A stretch of DNA of 51,770 nt, from positions 1 to 51,770 of the forward strand of contig NTHE01000057.1 in NCBI GenBank assembly GCA_002551355.1, read 5' to 3'. This DNA comes from Streptomyces sp. man185 (GTDB lineage Bacteria; Actinomycetota; Actinomycetes; Streptomycetales; Streptomycetaceae). Shown piece after piece: positions 50,368-51,770 of this stretch (positions within the stretch are counted from its first letter, which is position 1; each line of letters starts with the position of its first letter). The position numbers and the translations under genes are program-made. A model generated the notes under the pieces. That model did not search any database, was not told the origin of the DNA, and saw only the letters and a program-made list of their open reading frames with translations.

Positions 50368-51441
50368 TCACAGCTCCTTGGCCGGCCAGTCCAGCAGCCG
50401 GGCGCCGATGACCGCCGTCTGCAGGCTGTAGCGGTGCATCGGGTCCGAAGGATCGGACCCGGTCAGCTGGTGGATGCGCTCCAGGCGGTACGTCAACGCC
50501 CGGACGCTCAGGGCCAGTCGGCGGGCTGTCTCGGCGGCGACGCAGCCCGCGTCGAAGTAGACCGCCAGCGTGTTCAGCAGCGGTTCCGCGCCGCCCCTCG
50601 CCTTCTGGAGCGGGCCCAGCTCGCTGCGCACCAGATCGGCCATCGCCTGCCGGTCCCGGGTCAGCACCGGGTAGACCATGAGGTCCGAGGCGTACAGCAC
50701 GGGGTCGTCCATCCCCATCCGGTCCGCCAGGTCGAGGGCTTCGAGCGCCTCGTCGTACGAGTGGACGACTCCGCCGGGGCCCTTGTGCGGGCGGCCGACC
50801 GCGACCTGCCCGCCGCCCGTCGCCGCGTGCGCCTGCTTGGCGAAGTAGCGCAGGACGTCGGGCTGGCTGCCCGGGGCGATGCAGACGATCCGGCCGTCCT
50901 TCGTCGTCAGCAGGATCTTGCGGCCGCCGAACCGCGTCAGCAGCGCCGCCTCCACACTGCGCGGCACAGCGTCCGTCTCCGTGTACGCCTCCGGGCCCGA
51001 TGCCACCGCGACCGCGTGCGCCCGGGAGAGCCGCAGGCCGAAGCGGGTCGCCCGCTCCGCGAGCCGGACCAGATCGCTGCGCCCGTAGAGCAGGTCGTCG
51101 ATGAACTCCCGGCGCGCCGCCTCCTCCCGCCGTACGGTGAGGCGCTGGGCCCGCTCGAAGCCCTCGGCGAAGGCGTCGACCGCCTGTTCCACCGCGGCCA
51201 GGACGGCATCGGTCACGGCAGGGGAGTTTCCGGCAGCGGTCCGTGGCCAGGCCTCACGGGTCTGCGCCAGATGCATCGTCACCAGGGCACGCAGCTGATG
51301 GCCCGCGTCCGCCGCCACACGTCCCAGCGCACGGCGCTCCTCCAGCTCGTTACGCGTCAGGCGACGGCCGGTCACGGCGACTACGCCCAGAATGTGGGCA
51401 TAGTCGCCCAGCATTTCCTCGGGAATCCTCGGCTCGGCCAC
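50368..51441 (-). CDS. PucR/CdaR-type helix-turn-helix regulator
   Basis: The 357-residue protein has a helical N-terminal region, a GGDEF-like degenerate middle (about 130-270) and a C-terminal HTH of the PucR family (LLNTLAVYFDAGCVAAETARRLALSVRALTYRLERI). Members respond to metabolites through the middle domain. The middle keeps no nucleotide-cyclase residues. The GTG start is at 51441; no target gene is adjacent in the window. Confidence 0.82.
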   Translation of the reverse strand: MAEPRIPEEMLGDYAHILGVVAVTGRRLTRNELEERRALGRVAADAGHQLRALVTMHLAQTREAWPRTAAGNSPAVTDAVLAAVEQAVDAFAEGFERAQRLTVRREEAARREFIDDLLYGRSDLVRLAERATRFGLRLSRAHAVAVASGPEAYTETDAVPRSVEAALLTRFGGRKILLTTKDGRIVCIAPGSQPDVLRYFAKQAHAATGGGQVAVGRPHKGPGGVVHSYDEALEALDLADRMGMDDPVLYASDLMVYPVLTRDRQAMADLVRSELGPLQKARGGAEPLLNTLAVYFDAGCVAAETARRLALSVRALTYRLERIHQLTGSDPSDPMHRYSLQTAVIGARLLDWPAKEL

Positions 51442-51770
51442 GCATTCTCCTTCAGCCTTGCAACAGTCCTGTCATTTCCCCAACGCACATGGGGCGGTGC
51501 CGGTGCCCGGCATTAGCAAAGCGCAAAGATTGCCGGGATCCGGCAATGCGTGGCGCCGGTCCCGAATGACAGGATCAGGTCAGCAACAACACGGGGGAAA
51601 CGCACGGGGGAACGGGGAACGAAGCCCCTCTCGACGCTCGGATCCCGAACCGTCCACGGGGGATCGAGGATGGGTCGGGCGAGCTGGCGAGAGGGCTTCC
51701 GAGGGGGAACGGCCCGGCCGCTGCGGCAGGTTACGACCACGCCGCGGTCGCCGGGCCCCGCCGGCCGGCC
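51442..51770. promoter_or_regulatory. Upstream region of the PucR-type gene, to window end
   Basis: 329 bases without a credible gene. Holds an inverted repeat ATTGCCGG-GAT-CCGGCAAT (51529-51547), possibly an autoregulatory operator. The rest is G-rich and may be the leader of a plus-strand gene beyond the window. Confidence 0.45.

Noticed and set aside
48047..50371. Minus-strand 774-codon frame
   Set aside because: Antisense of the KhtT-like, antiporter and terB genes, all of which have clear families.

Overview
The window reads as a Streptomyces (or very close actinomycete) chromosome. It has very high GC, dense GTG/ATG-overlapping operons, a SARP regulator carrying a rare TTA codon, a DasR-like operator and a Streptomyces-style cobalamin cluster. 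No replication origin, CRISPR array, rRNA or intact tRNA is visible.

Region A (41-7.8 kb, all minus strand) is a compact six-gene operon: HAD phosphatase, PrnB-like heme enzyme, GHMP protein resembling beta-RFAP synthase, SAM methyltransferase, PLP decarboxylase fused to an unknown domain, and a membrane glycosyltransferase. It starts from a good -35/-10 promoter with a DasR-like palindrome at the start site. I infer an undescribed small-molecule pathway that may form a C-riboside: ribosyl phosphate coupling by the GHMP protein, dephosphorylation by the HAD protein.

Region B (8.3-15.5 kb) lies between two diverged copies of the 3' half of a tRNA-Ser(GGA) gene plus its terminator, so it looks like an island at a tRNA attachment site. 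It holds a decayed HNH endonuclease, a Crp-family regulator, and a tightly overlapped four-gene operon. That operon encodes a class III nucleotide-cyclase-like protein, a large P-loop-like protein, an unknown protein and a three-TM protein of Pycsar-effector type. I read it as an expanded Pycsar-like anti-phage system. The cyclase and the P-loop-like protein share a short Gly-rich motif, like paired amyloid-signalling motifs.

Region C (15.5-31.7 kb) is a second biosynthetic cluster without NRPS or PKS. The minus-strand genes are serine acetyltransferase, cysteine-synthase-like enzyme, His-tailed cupin, EamA exporter, bicupin, AsnB, PrpF-type isomerase, acyl-CoA-dehydrogenase-fold flavoenzyme, dihydroorotase-like cyclase and flavin reductase. 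Plus-strand genes are a tautomerase and an ATP-grasp-like protein, then a secreted protein with five 13-residue repeats. A large SARP with a TTA codon flanks it, and the central divergent promoter carries four 11-bp-spaced direct repeats typical of SARP operators.

Region D (32-51.8 kb) is mostly conserved chromosome: a secreted lysyl-oxidase-like protein, a DUF4037 protein, cobalamin genes (cobN with a B12 riboswitch, cobG, cobH, cobIJ, cobK, cbiD), a RibD-type reductase, a Dfp-type flavoprotein, a small membrane protein with a winged-helix regulator, a KhtTU-like antiporter pair, a TerB-like protein and a PucR-type regulator.
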